A DNA stretch of 19,509 bases from Janthinobacterium sp. (GCA_003482555.1 DMYQ01000072.1:457-19965), one strand, 5' to 3'; numbered from the stretch's first letter, positions 1 through 7,800 are shown. Notes: a model not told the origin generated them from the letters alone. Numbers and translations: made by a program.

Positions 1-1718
1 TCGACCAGGGCGGCGTTCTGCTGCGTCATCTCGTCCATGTGCGAGATGGCCGTGTTGACTTCCTCGATGCCGGCGCTCTGCTCCTGGCTGGCGATGGTGA
101 TTTCGCTCATGATATCGGCCACTTGCTTGACCGAATTGACGATCAAGCCCATGGTCTGGCCGGCCTCGTCGACCAGCTTGCCGCCGGCGTCGACTTTTTC
201 CACCGAATCGCCGATCAATTCCTTGATTTCCTTGGCCGCGCTGGCCGAACGGTGGGCCAGATTGCGCACTTCCGAGGCGACGACGGCGAAGCCGCGCCCC
301 TGCTCACCGGCCCGGGCCGCTTCAACGGCCGCGTTCAAGGCCAGGATATTGGTCTGAAAGGCGATGCCGTCGATGACGCCGATGATGTCGACGATCTTGC
401 GCGAACTTTCCTTGATCGACGCCATCGTGCCGACCACTTGCGAGACCACCGAGCCGCCCGTGACGGCGACCGACGAGGCCGACACAGCCAGTTGATGCGC
501 GGTGCGGGCATTGTCGGCGTTTTGCTTCACGGTCGACGTCAGCTCTTCCATCGAGCTGGCGGTCTCTTCCAGCGAACCGGCTTGCGCCTCGGTGCGCGCC
601 GACAGGTCGGCGTTGCCGGCCGCGATTTCGCTCGAGGCGATGCGCACCGAACCGCTGATGCCGCGGATATCCACCAGCACGTGGGCGATCTTGTCGACGA
701 AGAGATTGAAGGCTTCGGCGATCTGGGCCAGCTCGTCGCCGCCGTGGGCGTCCAGGCGGCGCGTCATGTCGCCGTCGCCGGTGGCGATGTCGGCCATGGC
801 GTCGCGCACCAATTCCAGGCGTTTCAGGGCGCGCGCCACCAGCCAGGTCAGCACCAGGGCCGCCAGGGCGATCACCAGCGCCGCCGTGACGCCCGAGGTC
901 ATCAGCATGGCGCTCAGGGCCTGGGTCGCTTCAGCCCGATCCAGCACGGTGGCCAGCAGCCAGTCGCTGCCCTCGACCTTGGTGACGAAGAGCATGCCGT
1001 CGCGGCCATTGATGCGCATCGCGCCGCTCCGCTTGCTGCGTTCGATGGCTTGCAGCGCATCCGGCGTCAGGCCGGCGTCGAGTTGCGTCGCCGGTTTCAG
1101 GGTCAGGGCCTGGTCCGGGTGGGCGATGATCTTGCCGCTGCCGTCGAGCAGGAAAGCGAAGCTGTTCGGGGTCGGCTTGATCGAGACGACATTGCGCACC
1201 ACGACATCCATCATGACGTCGGCGGCGGCGACGGCGGTGGCGCCGCCCTTGGCGCCTATCGGGTCGGCGAAGGTGACCACCAGCTTGCCGGTGCTGGCGC
1301 CGATGTAGGGCGCCGTGACGATGGGGGCGCCGGCGTCGTTGGCCTTGATATACCAGGGGCGCGCGGTCGGGTCGTAATCGGCGGCGCGCGTGCGCACCTG
1401 CGAAAAGATGGCGTGCTTGTCGGTGTAGCCGATGTAAGCCATGTCGAAGATGCCGGCCTGCTCGGCCAGTTTCAGCATCGGCACGGGATCGGGCAGATCG
1501 GCCGCCTGCTTGATGGCGGCCACGGCCGCCTGTTTCGAGCGCATCCAGTCGGCGATCGCCACGGAATGGCTTTGCGACAGCTGCATCATCTGGCTGTCGA
1601 GCGACTCGAGCGTGTGGGAACGGGTGGTGACGAAATTGGCGACCACCACGGCCAGCATGGCCAGGACGACGATCGACACGGAAATAGCAATCAGGCGCCT
1701 ACGGAGCGATGAAAACAT
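1..1718 (-). CDS. Methyl-accepting chemotaxis protein with dCache sensor (3' end cut by window edge)
   Basis: Transmembrane chemoreceptor that senses a periplasmic ligand and signals to CheA/CheW. The reading frame stays open from ATG 1718 to the left edge, giving 572 visible residues. An AGGAG box lies 9 bases before the start. Order: short basic N-terminus, TM1 about 9-30, periplasmic double-Cache domain about 33-270, TM2 about 273-296, HAMP about 297-350, then the signalling domain. The signalling part has a first methylation helix (SLEETASSMEEL), the conserved hairpin tip (IAFQTNILALNAAVEAARAG) and a second methylation region ending in TQQNAALV at the edge. The sensor contains YDPTARPWY (115-123) and D167, which fit the amino-acid-binding dCache signature. 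The extreme C-terminus, including any CheR-docking pentapeptide, is outside the window. The family is certain; the ligand is inferred. Confidence 0.95.
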   Translation of the reverse strand, partial: MFSSLRRRLIAISVSIVVLAMLAVVVANFVTTRSHTLESLDSQMMQLSQSHSVAIADWMRSKQAAVAAIKQAADLPDPVPMLKLAEQAGIFDMAYIGYTDKHAIFSQVRTRAADYDPTARPWYIKANDAGAPIVTAPYIGASTGKLVVTFADPIGAKGGATAVAAADVMMDVVVRNVVSIKPTPNSFAFLLDGSGKIIAHPDQALTLKPATQLDAGLTPDALQAIERSKRSGAMRINGRDGMLFVTKVEGSDWLLATVLDRAEATQALSAMLMTSGVTAALVIALAALVLTWLVARALKRLELVRDAMADIATGDGDMTRRLDAHGGDELAQIAEAFNLFVDKIAHVLVDIRGISGSVRIASSEIAAGNADLSARTEAQAGSLEETASSMEELTSTVKQNADNARTAHQLAVSASSVAVTGGSVVSQVVGTMASIKESSRKIVDIIGVIDGIAFQTNILALNAAVEAARAGEQGRGFAVVASEVRNLAHRSASAAKEIKELIGDSVEKVDAGGKLVDEAGQTMGLIVNSVKQVADIMSEITIASQEQSAGIEEVNTAISHMDEMTQQNAALV

Positions 1719-1746
1719 AATGAAAATCTCCTAGGGGAAAAGGCCG

Positions 1747-1773
1747 ATCTTATCATGTGTATCCATAGGGCAA
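1747..1773 (-). promoter_or_regulatory. Candidate extended -10 promoter for the chemoreceptor gene
   Basis: On the minus strand TGATAAGAT (1755-1747) forms an extended -10 element. TTGCCC (1773-1768) lies 15 bases upstream, a short spacer that an extended -10 can tolerate. The start site would fall near 1740, giving a leader of about 22 bases that carries the AGGAG box at 1732-1728. No sigma-28 type element of the TAAA-N15-GCCGATAA form was seen. This is pattern matching only. Confidence 0.35.
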
Positions 1774-1842
1774 GCACAAAGCGTCGTCGGCATACCACGC
1801 TTCGCGGCCGATATTTGCCGCCGCGGATGGCGGCGCAGGCGT

Positions 1843-1877
1843 AAAAAAACCGCCGGGCTTGCGCGCCGGCGGTTTTT
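1843..1877 (-). terminator. Intrinsic terminator after pnp
   Basis: A perfect 12-base-pair inverted repeat (1845-1856 with 1866-1877, CCGCCGG core) encloses a 9-base loop. Read on the minus strand it starts 36 bases after the pnp stop and ends in a run of seven T residues (1849-1843). The plus strand also ends in five T residues, so it could work in both directions, but only the pnp side has a gene running into it. It also separates pnp from the chemoreceptor promoter. Confidence 0.9.
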
Positions 1878-1912
1878 ATCGGGGCCGACGAGCGGCCCGC
1901 TTACCGGGAAGC

Positions 1913-4033
1913 TTACTGGGCGGCGGCGGCGGCGTCGCCTTCGGCGGCCTTCATCGACAGTTTCAAACGACCGCGATCGTCCGTTTCCAGTACCTTGACG
2001 CGCACGACCTGGCCTTCTTTCAGGTAATCGGCGACCGCGTTGACGCGCTCGTTGGCGATTTGGCTGATGTGCAGCAAGCCATCCTTGCCCGGCATGACTT
2101 GAACGATAGCGCCGAAGTCCAGCAATTTCAGCACGGTGCCTTCGTAAGTCTTGCCCACTTCGACGGAGGCGGTCAATTCTTCGATGCGACGCTTGGCTTC
2201 CTGGCCGGCGGCGGCGTCAACGGAGGCGATGGTGACCACGCCTTCATCGCTGATGTCGATCTGGGTGCCCGTTTCTTCGGTCAGCGCGCGGATGACGGCG
2301 CCGCCCTTGCCGATGACGTCACGGATTTTTTCCGGGTTGATCTTGATGGTGATCAGGCGCGGCGCGAAATCGGACAACTCGGTTTTCACGTGCGGCATGG
2401 CTTTTTGCATTTCGCCCAGGATATGGTCGCGGCCTTCCTTGGCTTGCGCCAGTGCCACTTGCATGATTTCCTTGGTGATGCCCATGATCTTGATGTCCAT
2501 CTGCAAAGCGGTGATACCGACCGCGGTACCGGCCACTTTGAAGTCCATGTCGCCGAGGTGATCTTCGTCGCCCAGGATGTCGGACAAAACGGCGAACTTG
2601 CCGCCTTCCTTGATCAAGCCCATGGCGATACCGGCCACGTGGGATTTCATCGGCACGCCGGCGTCCATCAGTGCCAGGCAACCGCCGCACACCGAAGCCA
2701 TCGACGAGGAGCCGTTCGATTCGGTGATTTCCGACACCAGACGCACGGAGTAGCTGAAGTCTTCCGGCGCCGGCAGGGCCGCCAGCAGAGCGCGCTTGGC
2801 CAGACGGCCGTGACCGATTTCGCGGCGTTTAGGGGTGCCGACGCGGCCCGTTTCGCCGGTGGCGAACGGAGGCATGTTGTAATGCAACATGAAGCTGTCG
2901 GTGAACTCGCCCATCAGCGCGTCGATCTTTTGGCTGTCGCGGGCGGTGCCCAGGGTGGCCACGACCAGGGCTTGGGTTTCGCCGCGGGTGAACAGGGCCG
3001 AACCGTGGGTACGCGGCAAGACGCTGGTGCGGATCGAGATCGGACGCACGGTGCGGGTGTCGCGGCCGTCGATGCGTGGCTCGCCGTCCAGGATTTGCGA
3101 ACGGACAATCTTCGCTTCCATGTCGAACAGGATGTTGTTCACTTCGGCGGCATCGACCGGCTTGGCGCCGGCGGCGACGGCTTCCGCGTTCAGGGCGGCC
3201 AGCACTTCCGAGGTGGCCGCTTTCAGCTTGGCGGTGCGCTCTTGCTTGTCTTTGGTTTGATAAGCATCGCTCACCTTGGCGGCGGCGAAATGCGCGACGC
3301 GGGCGATCAGCGCTTCGTTTTTCGGCGCCGGCGCCCATTCGACTTCCGGCTTGCCACCGTCGCGCACCAGATCGTGGATGGCGTCGATGACCGCTTTCAT
3401 CTGGTCATGGCCGAAGACGACGGCGCCCAGCATGATTTCTTCAGACAATTGTTTCGCTTCCGATTCGACCATCAGCACGGCCGTTTCGGTACCGGCGACA
3501 ACCAGATCCATTTCCGAGGTTTTCAACTGGGTCGTGGTCGGGTTCAAGATGTACTGGCCATTGGCGTAACCGACGCGGGCGGCGCCGATCGGGCCGCTGA
3601 ACGGGATGCCCGAGATGCACAGGGCGGCGGAGGCGCCTATCATGGCGGCGATGTCGGGATCGATTTCCGGGTTGACCGACAGCACGTGAATGATGATTTG
3701 CACTTCATTCAGGTAGCCTTCAGGGAACAAAGGACGGATAGGACGGTCGATCAGACGGGAAGTCAGTGTTTCTTTTTCCGAAGGACGGCCTTCGCGCTTG
3801 AAAAAACCGCCCGGGATTTTACCGGCGGCATAGGTTTTTTCAACGTAATCTACGGTCAGGGGAAAGAAATCCTGACCTGGCTTGGCGTCTTTGCGCGCCA
3901 CGACCGTTGCCAAAACGACGGTATCTTCGATGGACACGAGCACCGCGCCGGAAGCCTGGCGAGCGATTTCGCCGGTTTCCAGGGTCACTTTGTGTTGGCC
4001 GTACTGGAAGGTTTTCGTAACTTTGTTAAACAT
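1913..4033 (-). CDS. pnp: Polyribonucleotide nucleotidyltransferase (PNPase)
   Basis: 3'-5' phosphorolytic exoribonuclease that degrades mRNA to nucleoside diphosphates, usually a trimer and degradosome partner. It has 706 residues, close to the 711 of E. coli. Order: first RNase PH domain about 12-145, helical linker about 240-315, second RNase PH domain about 320-470, KH domain about 555-615 with GKGG at 575-578, S1 domain about 625-695, then an alanine-rich tail. Catalytic features are visible: FTRGETQAL (348-356), SNGSSSM (439-445), and D491, D497 and K499, which match E. coli D486, D492 and K494 with a constant offset of five. The start at 4033 follows an AAAGGGA box. It lies downstream of rpsO on the same strand, the classic rpsO-pnp order. 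Confidence 0.98.
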   Translation of the reverse strand: MFNKVTKTFQYGQHKVTLETGEIARQASGAVLVSIEDTVVLATVVARKDAKPGQDFFPLTVDYVEKTYAAGKIPGGFFKREGRPSEKETLTSRLIDRPIRPLFPEGYLNEVQIIIHVLSVNPEIDPDIAAMIGASAALCISGIPFSGPIGAARVGYANGQYILNPTTTQLKTSEMDLVVAGTETAVLMVESEAKQLSEEIMLGAVVFGHDQMKAVIDAIHDLVRDGGKPEVEWAPAPKNEALIARVAHFAAAKVSDAYQTKDKQERTAKLKAATSEVLAALNAEAVAAGAKPVDAAEVNNILFDMEAKIVRSQILDGEPRIDGRDTRTVRPISIRTSVLPRTHGSALFTRGETQALVVATLGTARDSQKIDALMGEFTDSFMLHYNMPPFATGETGRVGTPKRREIGHGRLAKRALLAALPAPEDFSYSVRLVSEITESNGSSSMASVCGGCLALMDAGVPMKSHVAGIAMGLIKEGGKFAVLSDILGDEDHLGDMDFKVAGTAVGITALQMDIKIMGITKEIMQVALAQAKEGRDHILGEMQKAMPHVKTELSDFAPRLITIKINPEKIRDVIGKGGAVIRALTEETGTQIDISDEGVVTIASVDAAAGQEAKRRIEELTASVEVGKTYEGTVLKLLDFGAIVQVMPGKDGLLHISQIANERVNAVADYLKEGQVVRVKVLETDDRGRLKLSMKAAEGDAAAAAQ

Positions 4034-4054
4034 GGGTAATCCCTTTCTAATTGC

Positions 4055-4077
4055 CGACAGATTTTCAGGGGCTGTCG
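4055..4077 (-). promoter_or_regulatory. Stem-loop in the pnp leader
   Basis: In the pnp 5' untranslated region the minus strand carries CGACAG and CTGTCG arms (4077-4072 and 4060-4055), a perfect 6-base-pair stem with an 11-base loop. It ends about 20 bases before the pnp start codon. In E. coli the pnp leader folds into a stem cut by RNase III, which PNPase uses for autoregulation. This stem is shorter, so equivalent function is only a possibility. Confidence 0.35.
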
Positions 4078-4163
4078 TTCACCTCACCACAGGCGGCGCA
4101 TGAAACGCCTCCTTTACCGCTAATTCAGTGTTGCGTGTGTCGGTATGCGGGCGTTGCCGCACC

Positions 4164-4190
4164 AGCATATTTCTTGTTCGATAGAACCAA
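4164..4190 (-). promoter_or_regulatory. Weak candidate promoter for pnp
   Basis: Downstream of the rpsO terminator the minus strand has TTGGTT (4190-4185), a 15-base spacer and TATGCT (4169-4164). Both boxes are imperfect and the spacer is short. A separate pnp promoter between rpsO and pnp is expected by analogy with E. coli, which is the main reason to list it. Confidence 0.22.
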
Positions 4191-4200
4191 AACCGTACTA

Positions 4201-4242
4201 AAAATGACAAAATGCCCGCGCCAGTAAGCTGGCGCAGGCATT
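4201..4242 (-). terminator. Terminator or attenuator between rpsO and pnp
   Basis: A 14-base stem (4242-4229 with 4224-4211) and a 4-base loop start 27 bases after the rpsO stop. A T-rich stretch (TTTTGTCATTTTT) follows on the minus strand. One pair is a G-U wobble in the minus-strand RNA and would be an A-C mismatch in the plus-strand RNA, so the structure is tuned to the rpsO transcript. The interrupted T tract suggests partial readthrough into pnp, as with the t1 site in E. coli. Confidence 0.75.
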
Positions 4243-4268
4243 TCTGTTTAAACCGTGTGCGACAAAAA

Positions 4269-4538
4269 TTACTTGCGCAGGCCGAGTTTAGCGATCAGTT
4301 CGCGATAACGGGTAGCGTCTTTGGCCTTGAGGTAAGACAACAGGCTCTTACGACGATTGACCATCATGATCAGACCGCGACGGGAATGGTGATCCTTGGC
4401 GTGAGCCTTGAAGTGGCCGTTCAGCTCGTTGATACGCGCCGTCAGCAGAGCAACTTGCACTTCAGGGGAGCCGGTGTCATTTTGACCACGTGCATTGTCC
4501 GCGATGATGGCGGTTTTATTGATGTTTTCTACTGTCAT
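4269..4538 (-). CDS. rpsO: 30S ribosomal protein S15
   Basis: Primary-binding protein of the 30S subunit that binds the central domain of 16S rRNA and forms a bridge to the large subunit. It has 89 residues, the usual length. The protein begins MTVENINKTAII and contains the conserved GSPEVQVALLTARI, HAKDHHSRRGL and LLSYLKAKDATRYRELIAKLGLRK segments (the last spanning the C-terminus). A longer in-frame start at 4583 would add 15 non-conserved residues. The start at 4538 is preferred because it has a GAAAGG box and matches the family N-terminus. It is the promoter-proximal gene of an rpsO-pnp unit. Confidence 0.98.
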   Translation of the reverse strand: MTVENINKTAIIADNARGQNDTGSPEVQVALLTARINELNGHFKAHAKDHHSRRGLIMMVNRRKSLLSYLKAKDATRYRELIAKLGLRK

Positions 4539-4597
4539 GATATACCTTTCACATGCGGTGCAAAGAGTCTGAACCCGAAGCACCGTGAACTACGATT

Positions 4598-4619
4598 AAA
4601 AAACCGGTCAAAAGACCAG
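4598..4619 (-). promoter_or_regulatory. Hairpin plus U6 at the 5' end of the rpsO leader
   Basis: The minus strand carries CTGGTC, a TTTT loop and GACCGG (4619-4604), followed directly by six T residues (4603-4598). The six-pair stem includes one G-U pair. It starts almost exactly at the predicted transcription start, so it would form the first nucleotides of the rpsO mRNA. It has the shape of a tiny intrinsic terminator, but might instead protect the 5' end or take part in S15 autoregulation. Confidence 0.4.
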
Positions 4620-4625
4620 ACGCGA

Positions 4626-4654
4626 AGTATAGCGGAAATTTCGGGCCGTGTATC
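4626..4654 (-). promoter_or_regulatory. Candidate sigma-70 promoter for rpsO
   Basis: TATACT (4631-4626) is a strong -10 box. GATACA (4654-4649) lies 17 bases upstream and matches three of the six -35 positions. The start would be near 4619, giving a leader of about 80 bases before the rpsO ATG. The spacing and position in the divergent rpsO/lipoprotein gap support it. Confidence 0.5.
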
Positions 4655-4714
4655 CTGTCGTGCCGGCTTTTCTTGGACGCATCATGGGGTTTTGATGCTT
4701 TTACGGAGGATTTC

Positions 4715-5209
4715 ATGAAAATATTGTATAAATTGAGCATGCTGATGCCGGCCCTGGGCTTGGCCGCCTGCGCCGGCTTTGGCGCCCCGCCGCCCCTTCC
4801 CGGCACCCCGCGCGCCGCCGTCGAGGCGACGCTGGGACGGCCGACGGCCATCTACCCGGACGGCGCCGGCACGGAACTGGAGTATGCGACCGGCCCCTTC
4901 GGCCAGTACACCTTCATGGCGCGCATCGGCGCCGACGGCCGCCTGCTATCGTATGAGCAAGTACTGACGGGGCAGAAATTCGCCACCATCAAGATCGGCC
5001 TCTCCACCAAGCAAGACGTGCTGCGCATCGTGGGGCGGCCGGCCGAAACCTCTTATCTGCCCCGGCAAAAACTGGAAGTATGGTCTTACCGCTACAAGGA
5101 GTCCGGTGTCTGGGATTCCCTGATGCACGTCCACTTCGACCACGACGGCATCGTGCGCCAGATGCTCAACGGACCCGACCCGATGAAGGACGAGCACCGT
5201 TTTCGCTGA
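4715..5209 (+). CDS. BamE/SmpA-like outer membrane lipoprotein with two half-domains
   Basis: Predicted lipoprotein of 164 residues. The signal peptide ends in a lipobox, GLAAC, with lipidated Cys19. The next residue is Ala, which does not signal inner-membrane retention, so outer-membrane sorting is expected. Two BamE/OmlA-like half-repeats can be seen, each with a helix, a 'GRP' turn and a strand: about 32-84 (VEATLGRPTAIYPDG, then IGADGRLLSYEQ) and about 95-150 (DVLRIVGRPAET, then FDHDGIVRQ). The start at 4715 is chosen over an in-frame ATG at 4673 because GGAGGA lies 4 bases upstream and the signal peptide begins there. It is transcribed divergently from rpsO and converges on leuA. It is probably not the housekeeping BamE, which is usually shorter with one such domain. 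Its precise role is unknown. Confidence 0.85.
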   Translation: MKILYKLSMLMPALGLAACAGFGAPPPLPGTPRAAVEATLGRPTAIYPDGAGTELEYATGPFGQYTFMARIGADGRLLSYEQVLTGQKFATIKIGLSTKQDVLRIVGRPAETSYLPRQKLEVWSYRYKESGVWDSLMHVHFDHDGIVRQMLNGPDPMKDEHRFR

Positions 5210-5246
5210 CGCCCACTGCGAATGGGACGACCCGGAATAGCGACCC

Positions 5247-6791
5247 TTAGAGTTGCGGGTTGACGCGTTCGATCTTGGAGTGCAGCTTGTTGAGCGCGGA
5301 CAGGTAAGCCTTGGCCGAGGCGACGATGATGTCGGGGTCGGCGCCCACGCCGTTGACGATGCGCCCCGTTTTCGACAAGCGCATCGTCACTTCGCCCTGC
5401 GACTGGGTGCCGGTGCTGATCGCGTTGACGGAAAACAGCACCAGTTCGGCGCCGCTGACCACTTCGCTTTCGATGGCGTTGACGGTGGCGTCGACCGGGC
5501 CGTCGCCCTTCCCTTCGCAGGCGTATTCCTTGCCGTCCATGGAAAAAACCACGGTGGCGCGCGGAATCTCGCCCGTTTCCGAATGCTGCGACAGGGACAC
5601 GAAGCGGTAGAATTCCTTATCCTGGGATTGCTGCTCGTCGCTCACCAGGGCCATGATGTCTTCGTCGAAGATGTCCGACTTGCGGTCGGCCAATTCCTTG
5701 AAGCGCACGAAGGCGGCGTTGATGTCGGCCTCGGAATCGAGCGCGATGCCCAGTTCCAGCAGGCGCTGCTTGAAGGCGTTACGGCCCGACAACTTGCCCA
5801 GCACGATCTTGTTGGCCGACCAGCCGACATCTTCGGCGCGCATGATTTCATAGGTTTCGCGCGCCTTCAAGATGCCGTCCTGGTGGATGCCCGAAGCGTG
5901 GGCGAAGGCGTTCGCGCCCACCACGGCCTTGTTCGGCTGCACGGCGAAGCCCGTGATTTGCGACACCATCTTCGAGGCGGCCACGATTTGCGTGGTATCG
6001 ATGCCGACCGTCAAATTGTAGTAGGCGGCGCGCGTGCGCAGCGCCATCACCACTTCTTCCAGCGCCGTGTTGCCGGCGCGCTCGCCCAGGCCGTTGATGG
6101 TGCACTCGATCTGGCGCGCGCCGCCTATCATGACGCCGGCCAGGGAATTGGCGACGGCCAGCCCCAGGTCGTTGTGGCAGTGGACGGACCAGATCGCCTT
6201 GTCCGAATTCGGGATGCGCTCGCGCAAGCGCTTGATGGTCGCGCCAAACATTTCCGGCACGGCATAGCCCACCGTGTCGGGGAAATTGATGGTGGTGGCG
6301 CCCTCGGCGATGACGCCTTCGAGCACCCGGCACAGGAAATCCTCGTCCGAGCGGCTGCCGTCTTCCGGGCTGAACTCGACATCGTCGGTGAACTGGCGGG
6401 CGAAGCGCACGGCATTCTTGGCCTGCTCCAGCACTTGCTCGGGCAACATGCGCAGCTTCATTTCCATGTGCAGCGGCGAAGTGGCGATGAAGGTGTGGAT
6501 GCGCTTGCGCTCGGCCGGCGCCAGCGCCTCGGCCGCGCGCGAAATGTCGCGGTCGTTGGCGCGCGAGAGCGAGCAGATGGTCGACTCGCGCACCACGCTG
6601 GCGATGGCCTTGATCGATTCGAAGTCGCCCTGCGAGGCGGCGGCGAAGCCGGCCTCGATGACGTCGACCTTCATGCGTTCGAGCTGCTTGGCGATGCGGA
6701 GCTTTTCTTCCCTGGTCATCGAGGCGCCGGGCGACTGCTCGCCGTCGCGCAGGGTGGTGTCGAAAATGATGAGTCGGTTGGCATTGCTCAT
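5247..6791 (-). CDS. leuA: 2-isopropylmalate synthase
   Basis: First committed step of leucine synthesis: condenses 2-ketoisovalerate with acetyl-CoA in the cytoplasm. It has 514 residues (E. coli 523). An N-terminal TIM barrel carries FDTTLRDGEQSPG (10-22) with metal ligand D11, VHCHNDLGLAVANS (203-216) with H204 and H206, and NGLGERAGN (233-241) with N241. SGIHQDG (300-306) lies in the linker, and the C-terminal LeuA_dimer domain (about 385-510) holds the leucine feedback site, including GVGADPDIIVASAKAYLSAL. The start at 6791 has AGGAG 5 bases upstream and begins directly before the conserved barrel strand; an ATG at 6809 would add six residues without a good ribosome site. It lies 62 bases after pssA, probably in one transcript. 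It belongs to the bacterial LeuA1 type. Confidence 0.97.
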   Translation of the reverse strand: MSNANRLIIFDTTLRDGEQSPGASMTREEKLRIAKQLERMKVDVIEAGFAAASQGDFESIKAIASVVRESTICSLSRANDRDISRAAEALAPAERKRIHTFIATSPLHMEMKLRMLPEQVLEQAKNAVRFARQFTDDVEFSPEDGSRSDEDFLCRVLEGVIAEGATTINFPDTVGYAVPEMFGATIKRLRERIPNSDKAIWSVHCHNDLGLAVANSLAGVMIGGARQIECTINGLGERAGNTALEEVVMALRTRAAYYNLTVGIDTTQIVAASKMVSQITGFAVQPNKAVVGANAFAHASGIHQDGILKARETYEIMRAEDVGWSANKIVLGKLSGRNAFKQRLLELGIALDSEADINAAFVRFKELADRKSDIFDEDIMALVSDEQQSQDKEFYRFVSLSQHSETGEIPRATVVFSMDGKEYACEGKGDGPVDATVNAIESEVVSGAELVLFSVNAISTGTQSQGEVTMRLSKTGRIVNGVGADPDIIVASAKAYLSALNKLHSKIERVNPQL

Positions 6792-6853
6792 GGCTGCTCC
6801 TGATTGCATTAAAAGAAATTGGCTGTCCCACTCACGCTCGACATCCGCCGCGG

Positions 6854-7726
6854 CTAACGGCGCTCGCTGAGGTCGACCGGCTCCTTGCCGGTCTGCAAGA
6901 TACTGACCGGCTTGCCTTTCGCGAGGCGCCAGAAATACACGACGTAACCGGACAGGCCGTAGACGACAAAAATGGGGAACAGCACTTTGGGCGGATCGAT
7001 CGACACCAGCGCCAGGCCCAGCGCGATGAGGAAGACGACGATGAAAGGCACCGACTTACGGAAATTGACATCCTTGAAGCTGTAAAAAGGCACGTTGGTG
7101 ACCATGGTCAAACCGGAAAACAGGGCGATGCACCAGGAAATCCACGCCAGTTGCATGCCGGACACTTCGAGGTCGACCATCAGCAAGATGAAGCCGGCCA
7201 CCATGGCCGCGGCCGCCGGGCTGGGCAAGCCCTGGAAGAAGCGCTTGTCGACCATTTCGATGTTGGTGTTGAAGCGCGCCAGGCGCAGGGCGGCGCCGGC
7301 GCAATACACGAAGGCGGCCAGCCAACCCAGCTTGCCCAGTCCGCGCAGCGACCATTCGTACATCACCAGGGCTGGCGCGGCGCCGAAGGAGACCATGTCC
7401 GACAAGCTGTCGTACTGGGCCCCGAATTCGCTCTGGGTATTGGTCAGGCGGGCGATGCGGCCGTCCAGACCGTCCAATATCATGGCGATGAAGATGGCCC
7501 AGGCCGCGTGTTCGAATTTCTGGTTCATGGCCATGACGATGGCGTAGAAACCGCAAAACAGGGCCGCCGTCGTGAAGGCGTTCGGCAACAGATAAATACC
7601 GCGCCGGCGCAGGGTTTTTTTGCCCGCCCCGTCACCGGTCGGCTGACGCGCGAACTTGCTGAAGCGCGAGGCTTTCGGCGCTTGCGCCACGCCATTCTTG
7701 ACTCTACGACGGGGAAAGTTTGCCAT
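6854..7726 (-). CDS. pssA: CDP-diacylglycerol--serine O-phosphatidyltransferase
   Basis: Integral membrane enzyme that makes phosphatidylserine from CDP-diacylglycerol and L-serine, the precursor of phosphatidylethanolamine. It has 290 residues, with a basic N-terminus (1-42) and about seven or eight hydrophobic segments from residue 46 onward. The CDP-alcohol phosphotransferase signature D-x2-D-G-x2-A-R-x8-G-x3-D-x3-D is complete, from D85 to D110 (DGLDGRIAR, then EFGAQYDSLSD). GLPSPAAAAMVAGF (166-179) is typical of the membrane PssA branch. The start at 7726 (MANFPRRR) is preferred over 7741 because TGGAA precedes it. A psd gene next to pssA, common in Burkholderiales, is not present here. 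Confidence 0.95.
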   Translation of the reverse strand: MANFPRRRVKNGVAQAPKASRFSKFARQPTGDGAGKKTLRRRGIYLLPNAFTTAALFCGFYAIVMAMNQKFEHAAWAIFIAMILDGLDGRIARLTNTQSEFGAQYDSLSDMVSFGAAPALVMYEWSLRGLGKLGWLAAFVYCAGAALRLARFNTNIEMVDKRFFQGLPSPAAAAMVAGFILLMVDLEVSGMQLAWISWCIALFSGLTMVTNVPFYSFKDVNFRKSVPFIVVFLIALGLALVSIDPPKVLFPIFVVYGLSGYVVYFWRLAKGKPVSILQTGKEPVDLSERR

Positions 7727-7762
7727 ATGATTCCATTTCAATTTACACCAAACTGTTCAAGT

Positions 7763-7789
7763 CGCGCCGCCCCTTCCCGCGGGGCCGCG
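7763..7789 (-). promoter_or_regulatory. GC-rich hairpin in the pssA leader
   Basis: Arms CGCGGCCCC (7789-7781) and GGGGC-GG-CGCG (7773-7763) can pair with a two-base bulge and a 7-base loop on the minus strand. It lies between the candidate pssA -10 box and the start codon. No T run follows, so it does not look like a terminator. A role in mRNA stability or translation is possible but unproven. Confidence 0.3.
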
Positions 7790-7800
7790 CGTTCGCTCCC

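Noticed and set aside
39..1712. Long plus-strand open frame opposite the chemoreceptor
   Set aside because: It is the antisense of a certain gene. The protein is a low-complexity mix of Gly, Arg, His and Asp with no family features, typical of high-GC shadow frames.
1859..4039. 726-codon plus-strand frame opposite pnp
   Set aside because: Antisense shadow. The minus strand encodes a full PNPase with all domains and catalytic residues.
4539..4583. Upstream in-frame start that would lengthen S15 to 104 residues
   Set aside because: The extra residues are not part of the S15 family and the internal ATG has a proper ribosome site.
4583..4611. TTGACC on the minus strand (about 4612-4607) as a -35 box for rpsO
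   Set aside because: No acceptable -10 box lies 16-18 bases downstream, and the sequence is part of the leader hairpin. TATACT at 4631-4626 is a better choice.
5253..6803. Long plus-strand frame opposite leuA
   Set aside because: Antisense shadow of a complete 2-isopropylmalate synthase; composition biased and no motif.
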